The notes below the pieces were generated by a model. It did not search any database. It worked only from the letters and a program-made list of their open reading frames with translations, and was not told the DNA's origin. The position numbers and the translations under genes are program-made. Positions 52,752 to 62,181 of a stretch of DNA of 64,000 nt are shown piece by piece. The stretch is from positions 88,150 to 152,149 of the forward strand of contig CATWQA010000002.1 of the NCBI GenBank assembly GCA_958352815.1, written 5' to 3'. The DNA comes from an uncultured Eubacteriales bacterium (GTDB lineage: Bacteria > Bacillota > Clostridia > Monoglobales > Monoglobaceae). The number at the start of each line of letters is the position of its first letter. The first letter of the stretch is position 1.

Positions 52752-53780
52752 CTATCGGTTCATTTCGTCCTGGTGACCTGTTGCCTTATGGCTGGCTATT
52801 ATGCTGTCAATCTCGCTGAGACTGCTGACAGCCATATCGCCCAGCACAGTATTCTTAACCGCCGACATAGCGTTGCCGTATTCAACGGCTCTCTGCATAT
52901 CGTCATAGGTTATCATTCCGTAAAGCGCGCCTGCCAGATAAGCATCGCCGCTGCCCACACGGTCAACAACCTCAATATTCATGTAAGGCTCCTCCTCATA
53001 GAATTTGCCGTCATAATAAATCTTTGATGAGAAGTTATGTATCTTAGGGCTGATAACCTCACGTCTGGTGGTTGCCACAACCTTGCAGCCGTAATCGTCG
53101 CAATAGCTCTTCATTATCTCCTCAAGAGTTCCTGTCTTTTGGAGCATGCGCCTTGAGGTTTCCTCAGAGACAAACAGAATGTCAACATACGGAAAGACCT
53201 TTGTAACCGTTTCTCTTGCGGTGTCCTCATCCCAAAGAGAGGCGCGGTAGTTGATATCAAAGGAAATTACCGTTCCGTTTTCCTTGAACTTCTTGATTAT
53301 TTCAATAGTGGTCTCTCTCAGGCCCTCATCTATTGCCAGGGTAATACCGCTCACATGGAAAACCGAGGTCTTATAAAATACCGAGGGGGCAATCTCGTTT
53401 ACGCGCAGAGTTGTCATAGACGACCTTGCCCTGTCATAAACAACAGAGGACTTTCTGGGATATGCGCCGGTCTCGTAATAGTATATACCCAGACGCTTTT
53501 CGGGAGAGTGGTCATATACAATCAGGTCGTCGCTGACGTCCCCGTATCTGATCATATTCTTAACAAAGTGACCGATTTTGTTCTCGGGCAGCTTTGTTAT
53601 TATTCCGCTTCTGATACCCAAAATAGCGCTGCCGCTGGCAACGTTAAGCTCTGCGCCGCCGGCTCTCTTGTCAAAAACATAGCTCTGGGAAATCTTATCC
53701 GTTCCCGGAGGTGAAAGGCGAAGCATAACCTCGCCCATTGTCACCAAGTCGTACTCTCTGTCTCTCTTAATAAATTCCAT
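52752..53780 (-). CDS. kdgK: 2-keto-3-deoxygluconate kinase (PfkB family)
   Basis: Phosphorylates KDG to KDPG with ATP. 342 residues, ribokinase fold: GEVMLRLSPPG near the start, KRAGGAELNVASGSAILG, and the catalytic anion-hole motif VDRVGSGDAYLAGALYG with the base Asp. Substrate from family pattern and from its place behind uxaC in a galacturonate locus. Spaced 36 bases from uxaC. No other sugar kinase is in the locus. Confidence 0.9.
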   Translation of the reverse strand: MEFIKRDREYDLVTMGEVMLRLSPPGTDKISQSYVFDKRAGGAELNVASGSAILGIRSGIITKLPENKIGHFVKNMIRYGDVSDDLIVYDHSPEKRLGIYYYETGAYPRKSSVVYDRARSSMTTLRVNEIAPSVFYKTSVFHVSGITLAIDEGLRETTIEIIKKFKENGTVISFDINYRASLWDEDTARETVTKVFPYVDILFVSEETSRRMLQKTGTLEEIMKSYCDDYGCKVVATTRREVISPKIHNFSSKIYYDGKFYEEEPYMNIEVVDRVGSGDAYLAGALYGMITYDDMQRAVEYGNAMSAVKNTVLGDMAVSSLSEIDSIIASHKATGHQDEMNR

Positions 53781-53816
53781 AAGTTCAAGCCTCCTTTTTC
53801 AAAAATTTTTTCTCTT

Positions 53817-55232
53817 CTAAAGCTCTATACCGAAATAATTCTTTGCGTTTTCAAAGGAGATGCCCTTTACTATTGTCTCAAGGGTGTCCATATCGCAGGG
53901 GAACTCTCCGTCCTCAACCCATGTTCCCAGAATGTTACACATAATTCTTCTGAAGTACTCATGTCTTGTGTATGAAAGGAAGCTTCTTGAGTCTGTAAGC
54001 ATTCCGACGAACTTGTTAAGAGCGCCCAGGTTTGCCAGAGCTTTCATCTGGTCGGTCATGCCGTCTCTCTGGTCGCAGAACCACCAGCCCGAACCGAACT
54101 GAATTTTTCCGCCTGTGCCGGGGCCCTGGAAGTTGCCCAGCATGGTTCCTATAACATAGTTATCCTTGGGGTTAAGGGTGTACAGAATTGTCTTGGGCAG
54201 GTTATCTGTCTTTTCCATTGCGTTAAGCAGGTTTGACAAATCCTGAGCAATTGAGTAATCAGCAATCGAATCAAAGCCCGTGTCCGCACCCAGTATATCA
54301 AACATTCTTGTATTGTTGTTTCTCAGGGCGCCGATGTGGAGCTGCATTACCCAGTCAAGTTCTGTATACTTCTTCGCCAGGTCGATAAGAACCGCTGCCT
54401 TAAAGCCCTTTGCCTCGTCTGCTGTAACAGCTTCTCCGTTCATAGCCTTTGCAAATACAGCCGAAACGTCGATACCCTCGCAGTAGGGAACGCCGTCAAG
54501 AGCATGGTCGCTGATACGGCAGCCTGCCTCGTGGAAGAAGTCAATTCTGTTATAAGCCGCCTTAATCATGTCGTCATAGGACTTGATTTCCATTCCCGCA
54601 GCCTCAGCCAGCTTGCCGATATAGGGAGCAAAGGTAGGCTTGTCAATATTAATCATAAAGTCGGGTCTGAAGGCAGGCAGAACCTTTGCCTTGATGTGAC
54701 CCTTTTCGGCAATCTTCTTGTGCCACTCCAGAGAATCAATGGGATCGTCTGTTGTGCATATTGCGGCAACATTAGAGGTGTTAATAAGATATGAAGGGCT
54801 CATATTCTTCTCTTTTATGACCTCGTTAGCCTTGTCGAATATTTCCTTAGCTGTGTCTGCGCGGCAGATTGTGTCAATACCGAAGTATCTCTGAAGCTCC
54901 AGATGAGTCCAATGATAAAGCGGGTTGCCTATGCCGTACTGCAGGGCGGAGCAGAACGCGTTAAAGCGGTCAAAGTCCGACTGCTGATTTCCGGTTCTGT
55001 GACCTGTCATGTACTTCTCCTCAAGACCCATTGAGCGCATATAACGCCACTTATAATGGTCGCCGTCCAAGAAAATCTGCGTTATACTCTCAAAGGGCTT
55101 GTCCTCATACATCTCCTGAGGGCTTAAGTGGCAGTGGTAGTCAAAAATCGGCATGTCCGCCGAAAAGTCATGATACAGCTTCTTAGCTGTATCGTTGGTA
55201 AGCATAAAGTCCTTGTCCATAAATTTTTTCAT
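53817..55232 (-). CDS. uxaC: Glucuronate/galacturonate isomerase
   Basis: First step of galacturonate catabolism, to tagaturonate. 471 residues with FMLTNDTAKKLYHDFSADMP, metal ligands in IFDYHCHLSP, NPLYHWTHLELQRYFGI, MQLHIGALRNNNTRMF and LTDSRSFLSYTRHEYFRR. Length and motifs match UxaC. First gene of the uxaC-kdgK unit, divergent from the AraC regulator. Ribosome site AGGAGG. Confidence 0.96.
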   Translation of the reverse strand: MKKFMDKDFMLTNDTAKKLYHDFSADMPIFDYHCHLSPQEMYEDKPFESITQIFLDGDHYKWRYMRSMGLEEKYMTGHRTGNQQSDFDRFNAFCSALQYGIGNPLYHWTHLELQRYFGIDTICRADTAKEIFDKANEVIKEKNMSPSYLINTSNVAAICTTDDPIDSLEWHKKIAEKGHIKAKVLPAFRPDFMINIDKPTFAPYIGKLAEAAGMEIKSYDDMIKAAYNRIDFFHEAGCRISDHALDGVPYCEGIDVSAVFAKAMNGEAVTADEAKGFKAAVLIDLAKKYTELDWVMQLHIGALRNNNTRMFDILGADTGFDSIADYSIAQDLSNLLNAMEKTDNLPKTILYTLNPKDNYVIGTMLGNFQGPGTGGKIQFGSGWWFCDQRDGMTDQMKALANLGALNKFVGMLTDSRSFLSYTRHEYFRRIMCNILGTWVEDGEFPCDMDTLETIVKGISFENAKNYFGIEL

Positions 55233-55282
55233 AAGAGTACCTCCTGTATATTACCTAATACTTTATGGTTTTATATTATTCT

Positions 55283-55319
55283 GTTATATATTATACACTA
55301 AAGCAGGTCAATATTGCAA
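55283..55319 (-). promoter_or_regulatory. Promoter region of uxaC-kdgK
   Basis: Two overlapping options on the minus strand: TTGCAA (55314-55319) with 18 bases to TATAAT (55290-55295), or TTGACC (55306-55311) with 17 bases to TATAAC (55283-55288). A TTGCAAATGT element overlaps the first -35. Confidence 0.6.
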
Positions 55320-55431
55320 ATGTTTTTTTAATAATATTAACGGATAAATTGCTCTTTAACGGCTCACAAATTCAAATATTTTTTGTGCAATTATCAATTT
55401 AGCAAATTTTCAGTATTTTTTTAAAAACCTG

Positions 55432-55460
55432 TTGATTTATTGCCACGGATATGTTATAAT
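55432..55460 (+). promoter_or_regulatory. Promoter of the AraC-family regulator
   Basis: TTGATT (55432-55437), 17-base spacer, TATAAT (55455-55460). Confidence 0.75.
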
Positions 55461-55515
55461 GCATTTACACTGAGTTTGCAGATTAATAGTATCATAAAAA
55501 TTGGAGGTATTGTTT

Positions 55516-56349
55516 ATGGGATTACCCGAAGGGCGCGATTTATTTATTGACCGTGAGGAAAATAACAAACCCTACGTTATGAAAAATTCACATATTCACG
55601 ATTATTATGAAGTTTACTATCTTATGGCGGGAAGCAGAAGATATTTTATTAATCATACACTTTTTAACATGGAACCGGGAGACGTTGTCCTGGTGAACAA
55701 GGGCGATTTGCATCTTACGACTATGATTTCGTCCGAGCATTACTATGAAAGATACCTTATGACGTTTAACGACGACTTTGTTGACCGGGTCTGTCAGAAT
55801 ATTGACCGAGAACTTTTTATGAGCGCCTTTAACGCAAAAAAGGTGCACGTGCCCGTTTCAAAGCGGTACGCCTTTGAGGGGCTTCTCCACAAGCTCCGCG
55901 CCGAGTGCGACAAGAATGACGAATATGCCGACTTCCTGTCCCGCTCCCACATGGCGGAACTGATGATATTCCTTGACAGGTGCGCGGGGCACAACGTTGT
56001 TCCCTTTGACGATATCAGCGTCCATGAGGAGAGAATACAGCAGGTCTGCAAGTACATAATCAATTATTATAACCAGCCTATAACTCTGGCGGACATTTCA
56101 AAAATGGCATACATGAGCCCTACATATTTTTCCAAGAAGTTCAAAAAGGTGACAGGCTTCGGATTTAATGAGTATCTTAACAATGTGCGCATCAAGATGG
56201 CGACAAACATGCTGGTCGAAACCCAGTATTCCGTTACCGAGATCGCACGCTTCTGCGGCTATAAGGACAGTAACTACTTCGGAGACGTGTTCAAGAAGAT
56301 TATGGGAGTTTCTCCCAGCAAGTACAGAAAGGCAAACTACACCTTCTGA
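55516..56349 (+). CDS. AraC-family transcriptional regulator
   Basis: 277 residues: N-terminal cupin sensor domain (about 20-150, HIHDYYEVYYLMAGSRRYFI and NMEPGDVVLVNKGDLHL) and a C-terminal double helix-turn-helix (about 175-277) with ITLADISKMAYMSPTYFSKK and VTEIARFCGYKDSNYFGDVF. ATG at 55516 has GGAGG 9 bases upstream. Divergent from uxaC; most likely the activator of the pectin locus, with a sugar acid as inducer (inference). Ends in a terminator. Confidence 0.93.
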   Translation: MGLPEGRDLFIDREENNKPYVMKNSHIHDYYEVYYLMAGSRRYFINHTLFNMEPGDVVLVNKGDLHLTTMISSEHYYERYLMTFNDDFVDRVCQNIDRELFMSAFNAKKVHVPVSKRYAFEGLLHKLRAECDKNDEYADFLSRSHMAELMIFLDRCAGHNVVPFDDISVHEERIQQVCKYIINYYNQPITLADISKMAYMSPTYFSKKFKKVTGFGFNEYLNNVRIKMATNMLVETQYSVTEIARFCGYKDSNYFGDVFKKIMGVSPSKYRKANYTF

Positions 56350-56364
56350 AATCAAGCAAACAAG

Positions 56365-56400
56365 AATGGCTGCACCCAATTGGGTACAGCCATTTATTTT
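56365..56400 (+). terminator. Terminator of the AraC gene
   Basis: AATGGCTG...CAGCCATT with an inner CCCAATTGGG palindrome, followed by TATTTT. On the minus strand it is a weaker terminator for the convergent cation-efflux gene. Confidence 0.8.
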
Positions 56401-57289
56401 ACACCGGATTAACATGCACCATGCAGTGCTTCACCTTCGGGAAGCCTGCTTCTATGACGTTATGCACTTCCTCTGCTACGGCGTGGGACTCTCTCAGGGT
56501 TATATCCCCGTCAACCCCAATCTCCACATCCACATACACCTTTGAGCCGAACATTCTTGTCATCAGCAGGTCGAGAGACTCAACTCCCGATTGAGCCTTT
56601 ATCAGCTCCGCCATCTTGGCTTCGGTCTCCTCATCGCAGGATTTGTCTACCATTTTATCAAGAGCTTCCCTGCATATGTCAAAGGCAGCCTTTACAATAA
56701 AGATACATATAACAACGCTGGCAATAGGGTCGCATATAGGGAAGCCCAGCCTTGCTCCCAAAATACCCACAAAGCTGCCCACCGAAGAAAAAGCGTCGCT
56801 TCTGTGATGCCATGCGTCCGCCATCAGAGCAGTGGAATCAATCTTCTTGGCATAAAAGCGGGTATACCAGAACATTGCCTCCTTAACTGCAATAGAAACC
56901 ACTGCCGCAACCAGAGCCATAGCTCCCGGAATTGCCAGATCACCGTAATTCCCGCCGATAATCTTTCTAAATCCCGAAATGCCCACTCCGATACCCGTCA
57001 CAAACAGCACCGCCGCCAAGATAATGGCGGCTATGCACTCCATGCGCTCATGGCCGTAAGGATGTTCCTCGTCCGCTTCCTTACCTGCGGCGTTGGCGCC
57101 TATCATAACAATTACGGTGCTGAACACATCTGATGCTGAATGTATTGCGTCGCTGACCATGGCGCCCGACCTTGCCGCAACACCGACTATCAGCTTAATC
57201 GCTGAGAGCAGCACATTCACAACAATACTTATGTTAGAAACTCTCATAATTGTTTTCGTGCCGTCTATAGGCTCATTATTATTTACCAA
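56399..57289 (-). CDS. Cation diffusion facilitator (metal efflux)
   Basis: 296 residues, six membrane helices and a cytoplasmic C-terminal domain (about 210-296). Metal-site motifs: SDAIHSASDVFSTVIVM in helix 2 and MADAWHHRSDAFSSVGSFVG in helix 5, matching the HxxxD pattern of FieF-like proteins (Zn, Fe, Mn, Co or Cd; not resolved). TTG start with GGAGG 7 bases upstream. Lies downstream of rpoD but behind a terminator. Confidence 0.9.
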   Translation of the reverse strand: MVNNNEPIDGTKTIMRVSNISIVVNVLLSAIKLIVGVAARSGAMVSDAIHSASDVFSTVIVMIGANAAGKEADEEHPYGHERMECIAAIILAAVLFVTGIGVGISGFRKIIGGNYGDLAIPGAMALVAAVVSIAVKEAMFWYTRFYAKKIDSTALMADAWHHRSDAFSSVGSFVGILGARLGFPICDPIASVVICIFIVKAAFDICREALDKMVDKSCDEETEAKMAELIKAQSGVESLDLLMTRMFGSKVYVDVEIGVDGDITLRESHAVAEEVHNVIEAGFPKVKHCMVHVNPV

Positions 57290-57329
57290 ACTACTTCCTC
57301 CAAATTGCTTTTTTAAATATGTATGCTGA

Positions 57330-57367
57330 AAAATCGAATAAATACCTTTCAGGTATTATTCTATTCG
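57330..57367 (-). terminator. Terminator of the dgt-dnaG-rpoD operon
   Basis: CGAATAGAATAATACCT pairs with AGGTATTTATTCG (57335-57367) with a small bulge, followed by ATTTTT on the minus strand. Confidence 0.75.
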
Positions 57368-57371
57368 GATA

Positions 57372-58523
57372 TTATTCCAAATAATCTTTCAGCTTCTTGC
57401 TGCGGCTGGGATGACGGAGCTTCCTCAAAGCCTTTGCCTCGATTTGACGTATCCTCTCGCGGGTAACGTTGAACTCCTTGCCCACCTCTTCAAGGGTTCT
57501 GGCTCTGCCGTCGTCAAGACCGAACCTAAGCCTTAAAACCTTTTCCTCTCTGGGCGTCAGGGTGCTGAGCACGTCCACCAGCTGCTCCTTAAGCAGAGTA
57601 AAAGTTGCGGCGTCTGCCGGAGCGGGAGCGTCATCGTCACGGATAAAGTCTGCCAGGTGGCTGTCCTCCTCCTCGCCTATGGGCGTTTCAAGAGAAACGG
57701 GCTCCTGGGCAATTTTCAAAATCTCGCCCACCTTATCAACAGGCATATTCAGTTCTCTTGCAACCTCCTCGGGCAGCGGATCTCTGCCCAGCTCCTGCAC
57801 AAGCTGCCTTGACACGCGAACCAGCTTATTTATGGTCTCAACCATGTGCACGGGTATTCTGATTGTGCGCGCCTGGTCGGCTATGGCTCTGGTAATCGCC
57901 TGTCTTATCCACCATGTTGCATACGTTGAAAACTTAAACTTCTTGGTATAATCGAACTTTTCAACCGCCTTAATAAGACCTAAGTTACCCTCTTGAATAA
58001 GATCCAAAAACAACATGCCGCGTCCGACATATCTCTTGGCTATGCTGACAACAAGTCTCAAATTGGCTTCCGCCAGCTTTCGCTTTGCGGTTACGTCACC
58101 CTCGCTCATTCTCTTGGCAAGCTCCGCCTCCTCCTCGCTGGTGAGAAGCTTAACCTTGCCTATTTCCTTGAGGTACATACGAACAGGGTCGTCAATGCTG
58201 ACGCCGTCGGGAACCGACATATCCTCCAGCTCCTCCTCGGTTACCTCCTCAACATCCTCGACAACCGGCTCCGGGTCAATGCTGCCCACAATCTCTATGC
58301 CCTGCTTTTCAATAAGCTCATATATCCTGTCTATCTGCTCCGGGTCAAGCTCCAATTCCTCCAGCTTGTCCGCCACGGTTTTGTACTCAAGCATTCCCAC
58401 CTTCTTGCCGTCGTCAAGCAAATCCTGAATAATCTGAGCCTTTTTCTTGGCAGTGGTCATATCCAACTTTTCCGATCTGTCAGTTCTGTTTTCATTCTCC
58501 ATGTTTTCAATCTTATCACTCAT
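57372..58523 (-). CDS. rpoD: RNA polymerase primary sigma factor (SigA)
   Basis: 383 residues. Region 1.2 (DPVRMYLKEIGKVKLLTSEE), region 2 with the -10 recognition helix (FKFSTYATWWIRQAITRAIA), region 3, and region 4.2 (LEEVGKEFNVTRERIRQIEA). Region 1.1 is short and acidic. I start at ATG 58523, 16 bases after the dnaG stop; the open frame to 58568 overlaps dnaG. The many TTGACA-17-TATAAT promoters here fit this sigma factor. Confidence 0.96.
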   Translation of the reverse strand: MSDKIENMENENRTDRSEKLDMTTAKKKAQIIQDLLDDGKKVGMLEYKTVADKLEELELDPEQIDRIYELIEKQGIEIVGSIDPEPVVEDVEEVTEEELEDMSVPDGVSIDDPVRMYLKEIGKVKLLTSEEEAELAKRMSEGDVTAKRKLAEANLRLVVSIAKRYVGRGMLFLDLIQEGNLGLIKAVEKFDYTKKFKFSTYATWWIRQAITRAIADQARTIRIPVHMVETINKLVRVSRQLVQELGRDPLPEEVARELNMPVDKVGEILKIAQEPVSLETPIGEEEDSHLADFIRDDDAPAPADAATFTLLKEQLVDVLSTLTPREEKVLRLRFGLDDGRARTLEEVGKEFNVTRERIRQIEAKALRKLRHPSRSKKLKDYLE

Positions 58524-58539
58524 ACTATTACCCCCGTTA

Positions 58540-60330
58540 TCATAATTTCTTATCTCTCTTTTGTTCAAACAGTCTGATAAGCTCCGCTTCGTTACCGGCG
58601 GCGTCTGCCCGCTGTCTGTTCTCTTTTGCCCTAACCATTATGTCAATGGGATGAGCGCAAGCATACACTCTGTCCCTTACATTTTTATCGCTGATTAATA
58701 TATCCGAAACCTGCCCCGCCTCCTCAGGCGTGCATCTGCTGAGCAGGTCGTAGCTTTCAACCTGACCTCCGCTTTCATATATTCCAAACATCATCTCCGC
58801 CATTCGTTTATGTACGGGGGAGGCTGTGAAGTCCTCCGGGCTTAGCCCCCGCTTTACTGCAAGTGAGTACACCCGCTTGTCGGTCATCAGGCTCAGCAGC
58901 AGCCGCTCCGCGTTGTATAGCTCACGGTCGTCATGCTCCGAGAATCCTCCGCTCGTTCGTGTCTCGTACTCCCGCCTCAGCCTGTTCTCCTGCCTGCGGG
59001 TCTCGGTTTTCAGCTCCCGCCGCTCTATTTCCGTCACTCCTGCGGCTATGCTCTCGGGACTGACCTTTAGCTCGTCGGAAAGCTTCCCTATATATATTTC
59101 CCGCTGAGTCATATTCCTAACCTTAGACAGGATTTTTGACGCCTCGTTTATGAAGTCCATACGGTCGTCAATATCATCAAGGTTGTATTTTTCTCTGGCA
59201 GCGTCTATCTTGTAGTCAATCAAAGGCTTTGCCTTTTCCACAAGAACACCGAACATCTCCGCTCCCTTTGCCTTTATAAACTCGTCCGGATCCTTTCCGT
59301 CGGTTATTTCAAGCACTCTGACCTTAACGTCCGCGTCAAAGAGTATGTCCCCCGCTCGGAGCGTAGCCTTTCTGCCCGCCTCGTCATTGTCGTAGCACAA
59401 AACGGCTCTGCCGGCGTACCGTTTAACAATCCTCGCCTGCTCCGGAGTAAATGCCGTTCCCAAAGAAGCCACTGCATTTGAAAACCCGCTCTGGTGCAGG
59501 GACACAACGTCCATGTACCCCTCCATAAGCAAAAGCCTGTCCGCCTTTGAGTTTTTGGCAAGATTCATGCCAAACAGGTTATCCTTTTTCTTGAAAATCA
59601 ATGTCTCCGGCGTGTTCCAGTATTTGGGAGCGTCTGTGCCGTCCCTTATTATTCTGCCGCCGAAGGCAATCACCTTACCCCGCACATCGATAATGGGGAA
59701 GATAACTCTGCCGTCGTAAAAAGCGTCATAAAAGGTTCCGTTGTCCCGTTTTTTCACTAAACCGGCTTCCAACATATCATTTTCAGTATACCCCTTTTTC
59801 TTTAAATAATTTATTAAATTTGACCAACCCTCGGGGGCATACCCGATTCCGAACCTTTTTATGGTTCCGCCGCTGATTTTCCGCCTTTTCAGGTAGTTGA
59901 GCCCCGGCTCCCCCTCGGGCTTTGACAGACAGTCATAAAAGTACCTTGCCGCCTCTGCGTTAAGCTCGTACAGTTTTTCCCGCTTTTTTGAAGCGGCAAG
60001 CTGCCTCTGCTTATCTCCGCTGCTTCTGCTGTCGGGAACGGTCATGTGCGCTCTGTCTGCCAGGTATTTTACGGCGTCCATAAAATCAAGATGCATCGCC
60101 GCCTCAACAAATTGAATAACGCTTCCCCCCGCACCGCAGCCGAAGCAGTGAAAAACCTGCTTATCGGGTGACACGGTCAGCGAGGGAGACTTCTTGTCGT
60201 TGTGAAGCGGGCACAGTCCCATCATGCGGTTTCCGCTGCGCTTTAAAACTGTATATTCGGAAATAATATCAACAATATCGTTTCTCATAACAAGCTCATC
60301 AAGAAACGCCTGAAAATCTGAATTAGCCAT
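58540..60330 (-). CDS. dnaG: DNA primase
   Basis: 596 residues. N-terminal zinc ribbon (CPLHNDKKSPSLTV to FHCFGCGAGG), RNA polymerase core with TOPRIM motifs LLMEGYMDVVSLHQSGF and LCYDNDEAGRKA, and a C-terminal helicase-binding domain. Complete. Standard partner of rpoD in the macromolecular synthesis operon; 21 bases from dgt. Confidence 0.95.
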   Translation of the reverse strand: MANSDFQAFLDELVMRNDIVDIISEYTVLKRSGNRMMGLCPLHNDKKSPSLTVSPDKQVFHCFGCGAGGSVIQFVEAAMHLDFMDAVKYLADRAHMTVPDSRSSGDKQRQLAASKKREKLYELNAEAARYFYDCLSKPEGEPGLNYLKRRKISGGTIKRFGIGYAPEGWSNLINYLKKKGYTENDMLEAGLVKKRDNGTFYDAFYDGRVIFPIIDVRGKVIAFGGRIIRDGTDAPKYWNTPETLIFKKKDNLFGMNLAKNSKADRLLLMEGYMDVVSLHQSGFSNAVASLGTAFTPEQARIVKRYAGRAVLCYDNDEAGRKATLRAGDILFDADVKVRVLEITDGKDPDEFIKAKGAEMFGVLVEKAKPLIDYKIDAAREKYNLDDIDDRMDFINEASKILSKVRNMTQREIYIGKLSDELKVSPESIAAGVTEIERRELKTETRRQENRLRREYETRTSGGFSEHDDRELYNAERLLLSLMTDKRVYSLAVKRGLSPEDFTASPVHKRMAEMMFGIYESGGQVESYDLLSRCTPEEAGQVSDILISDKNVRDRVYACAHPIDIMVRAKENRQRADAAGNEAELIRLFEQKRDKKL

Positions 60331-60351
60331 TATTACTTCCTTTCTTAAAAC

Positions 60352-61350
60352 TTATTTCACCCAAAACTTGGGGACAAACAACTCCTCATACCTGGCAACG
60401 GCAAAGGGGTCGCTCATTCCCGCTATATAATCCTTTGCGATTATACTTTTGTCGTCAACACAGCTGTTTTCCCTCGCCTCAACGGGAATTAAGTCAATAT
60501 CCTTGACAAATTTGGAATACAGCCCCTCGATTACGTTTCTTGCCTTGTCCTCCTCTTGGCAAATCTCTAAATCCGGGTTGAGATACACCCTCTCAAACAT
60601 AAATCTTCTCAGCCCCATAAGAGCGTCAAAAATCTCGGGCTTCATGGTTATGTCCCCGCAGCTGCCGTTTATGGTTGCCTTTATCATGGTGTCAATCCTG
60701 ACAGAGTGTCGGTTTCCCAAAACATCGCTGAACTCCTTGGGTATTTCCTCCTCGGTTAAAACGCCGCCTCTGATTGAGTCGTCAATATCATGATTGACGT
60801 ATGCAATCTTGTCCGCAAGGGCAACGATTTTTCCCTCGGGAGTATCGGGTCTTTTATCCCCCGTATGGCACAAGATGCCGTTCCCCACCTCATAGGTCAG
60901 GTTAAGCCCCTTTCCGGACTCCAAAACCTCAACCACTCTCAGGCTCTGCTCGTTGTGCCTGAACCCGCCGGGGCAAATCTCGTCAAGCACTCTCTCGCCC
61001 ATATGCCCGAAAGGCGTGTGCCCCAAATCATGACCCAGAGCAATGGCTTCGGTCAAGTCCTCATTTAGGTTAAGGGCTCTGGCAATCGTGCGGGCAATCT
61101 GCGCCACCTCCAGAGTATGGGTCAGGCGGGTTCTGTAGTGGTCGCCCTGAGGTGCTATAAACACCTGTGTCTTGTGCTTAAGCCGCCTGAACGCCTTTGA
61201 GTGTATAATCCTGTCTCTGTCCCTCTGGAACCCTGTTCTGATTTGGCAGGGCTCTTCATAAACAACCCTGCCCTTTGAGCTGTCGCTGAAGGTTGCCCAA
61301 TCGGACAAGTATTGATGTTCCCTCTTTTCAATCATTTCCCTAACCGACAT
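60352..61350 (-). CDS. dgt: Deoxyguanosinetriphosphate triphosphohydrolase-like protein
   Basis: 332 residues, HD-domain phosphohydrolase: HTLEVAQIARTIAR (first metal His), ALGHDLGHTPFGHMGE (HD pair) and the DKIAYVNHDIDD block. Opens with KGRVVYEEPCQIRTGFQRDR, the Dgt type 2 pattern. It may limit dNTP pools; substrates are not settled by sequence. Head of the dgt-dnaG-rpoD operon, as in many Clostridia. GAGGTGG before the ATG. Confidence 0.92.
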   Translation of the reverse strand: MSVREMIEKREHQYLSDWATFSDSSKGRVVYEEPCQIRTGFQRDRDRIIHSKAFRRLKHKTQVFIAPQGDHYRTRLTHTLEVAQIARTIARALNLNEDLTEAIALGHDLGHTPFGHMGERVLDEICPGGFRHNEQSLRVVEVLESGKGLNLTYEVGNGILCHTGDKRPDTPEGKIVALADKIAYVNHDIDDSIRGGVLTEEEIPKEFSDVLGNRHSVRIDTMIKATINGSCGDITMKPEIFDALMGLRRFMFERVYLNPDLEICQEEDKARNVIEGLYSKFVKDIDLIPVEARENSCVDDKSIIAKDYIAGMSDPFAVARYEELFVPKFWVK

Positions 61351-61412
61351 AATACCACCTCAAAATCTCTACTATTACTATTCTACAAAAAAAGATTTTT
61401 TCCTTTTATGTA

Positions 61413-61441
61413 TTGACAAAATATCTGTTTAATAATACAAT
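61413..61441 (+). promoter_or_regulatory. SigA-type promoter of trmK
   Basis: TTGACA (61413-61418), 17-base spacer, TACAAT (61436-61441). Confidence 0.8.
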
Positions 61442-61474
61442 TATTTTTACAACAACCTGCGAAAGGATAAGAAT

Positions 61475-62158
61475 ATGACAGTTCACACCTTGCCTCCCCG
61501 CCTCGAAAAAATCGCGGAGCTTATAAGCAACTCCAAAATCATGGCGGATATAGGCACCGACCACGCATATCTTCCCGTGTCACTCATCGCTCGGGGTAAG
61601 ACAGAATTTGCAATAGCCTCCGACATCAGACCCGGGCCGCTGAAGCGTGCCCAAGCCACTGTGAATAGATACGGCATGGACAGTCTCATCTCCCTAAGGT
61701 TGGGTCCCGGCCTTTCCACAGTGACCCCCGAAGACAGGGCGGACACCTTGGTTATTGCGGGAATGGGCGGCATGATTATAGCCGATATTCTTGAACAAAG
61801 TGAGGCAACCGTCAATGGGGCGGATATGGTCATTCTGCAGCCCATGACTAAGGTTGCGGAAATCAGGGAATATATTTACGAAAAGGGCTTTTCCCATATT
61901 AAAGAATATATTGTTAAAGAGGGGGATAAGCTGTATAACATTATCTCATTTTCCCCAAAAAAGACCGTAAATAAGCCCTTGCTTGACACAGAAAAGATTT
62001 TGGGTGTGGATACAAAAGACTCTGAATACTATGATGAATACAAAAAACGTCAAATAAACAAGCTCAGAAAGACAATAGAGGGGCTAAGGCAGTCCGAAAA
62101 TCCTCAGGGTATTGAGGAAAGGGAGCGGCTGCTGGCTCAGCTTTCAGAGCTTGAGTAA
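61475..62158 (+). CDS. trmK: tRNA (adenine(22)-N(1))-methyltransferase
   Basis: 227 residues. SAM-binding motif KIMADIGTDHAYLPVSLIAR, then VIAGMGGMIIADIL and QPMTKVAEIREYIYEKGF, the TrmK signature; the C-terminal 60 residues form a coiled-coil helix pair (KKRQINKLRKTIEGLRQSE). Modifies A22 in tRNA. Together with the Nif3-family gene downstream and rpoD nearby this is the conserved Firmicute order. Confidence 0.93.
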   Translation: MTVHTLPPRLEKIAELISNSKIMADIGTDHAYLPVSLIARGKTEFAIASDIRPGPLKRAQATVNRYGMDSLISLRLGPGLSTVTPEDRADTLVIAGMGGMIIADILEQSEATVNGADMVILQPMTKVAEIREYIYEKGFSHIKEYIVKEGDKLYNIISFSPKKTVNKPLLDTEKILGVDTKDSEYYDEYKKRQINKLRKTIEGLRQSENPQGIEERERLLAQLSELE

Positions 62159-62181
62159 ACTGCAGAAAGGATATGTATCTT

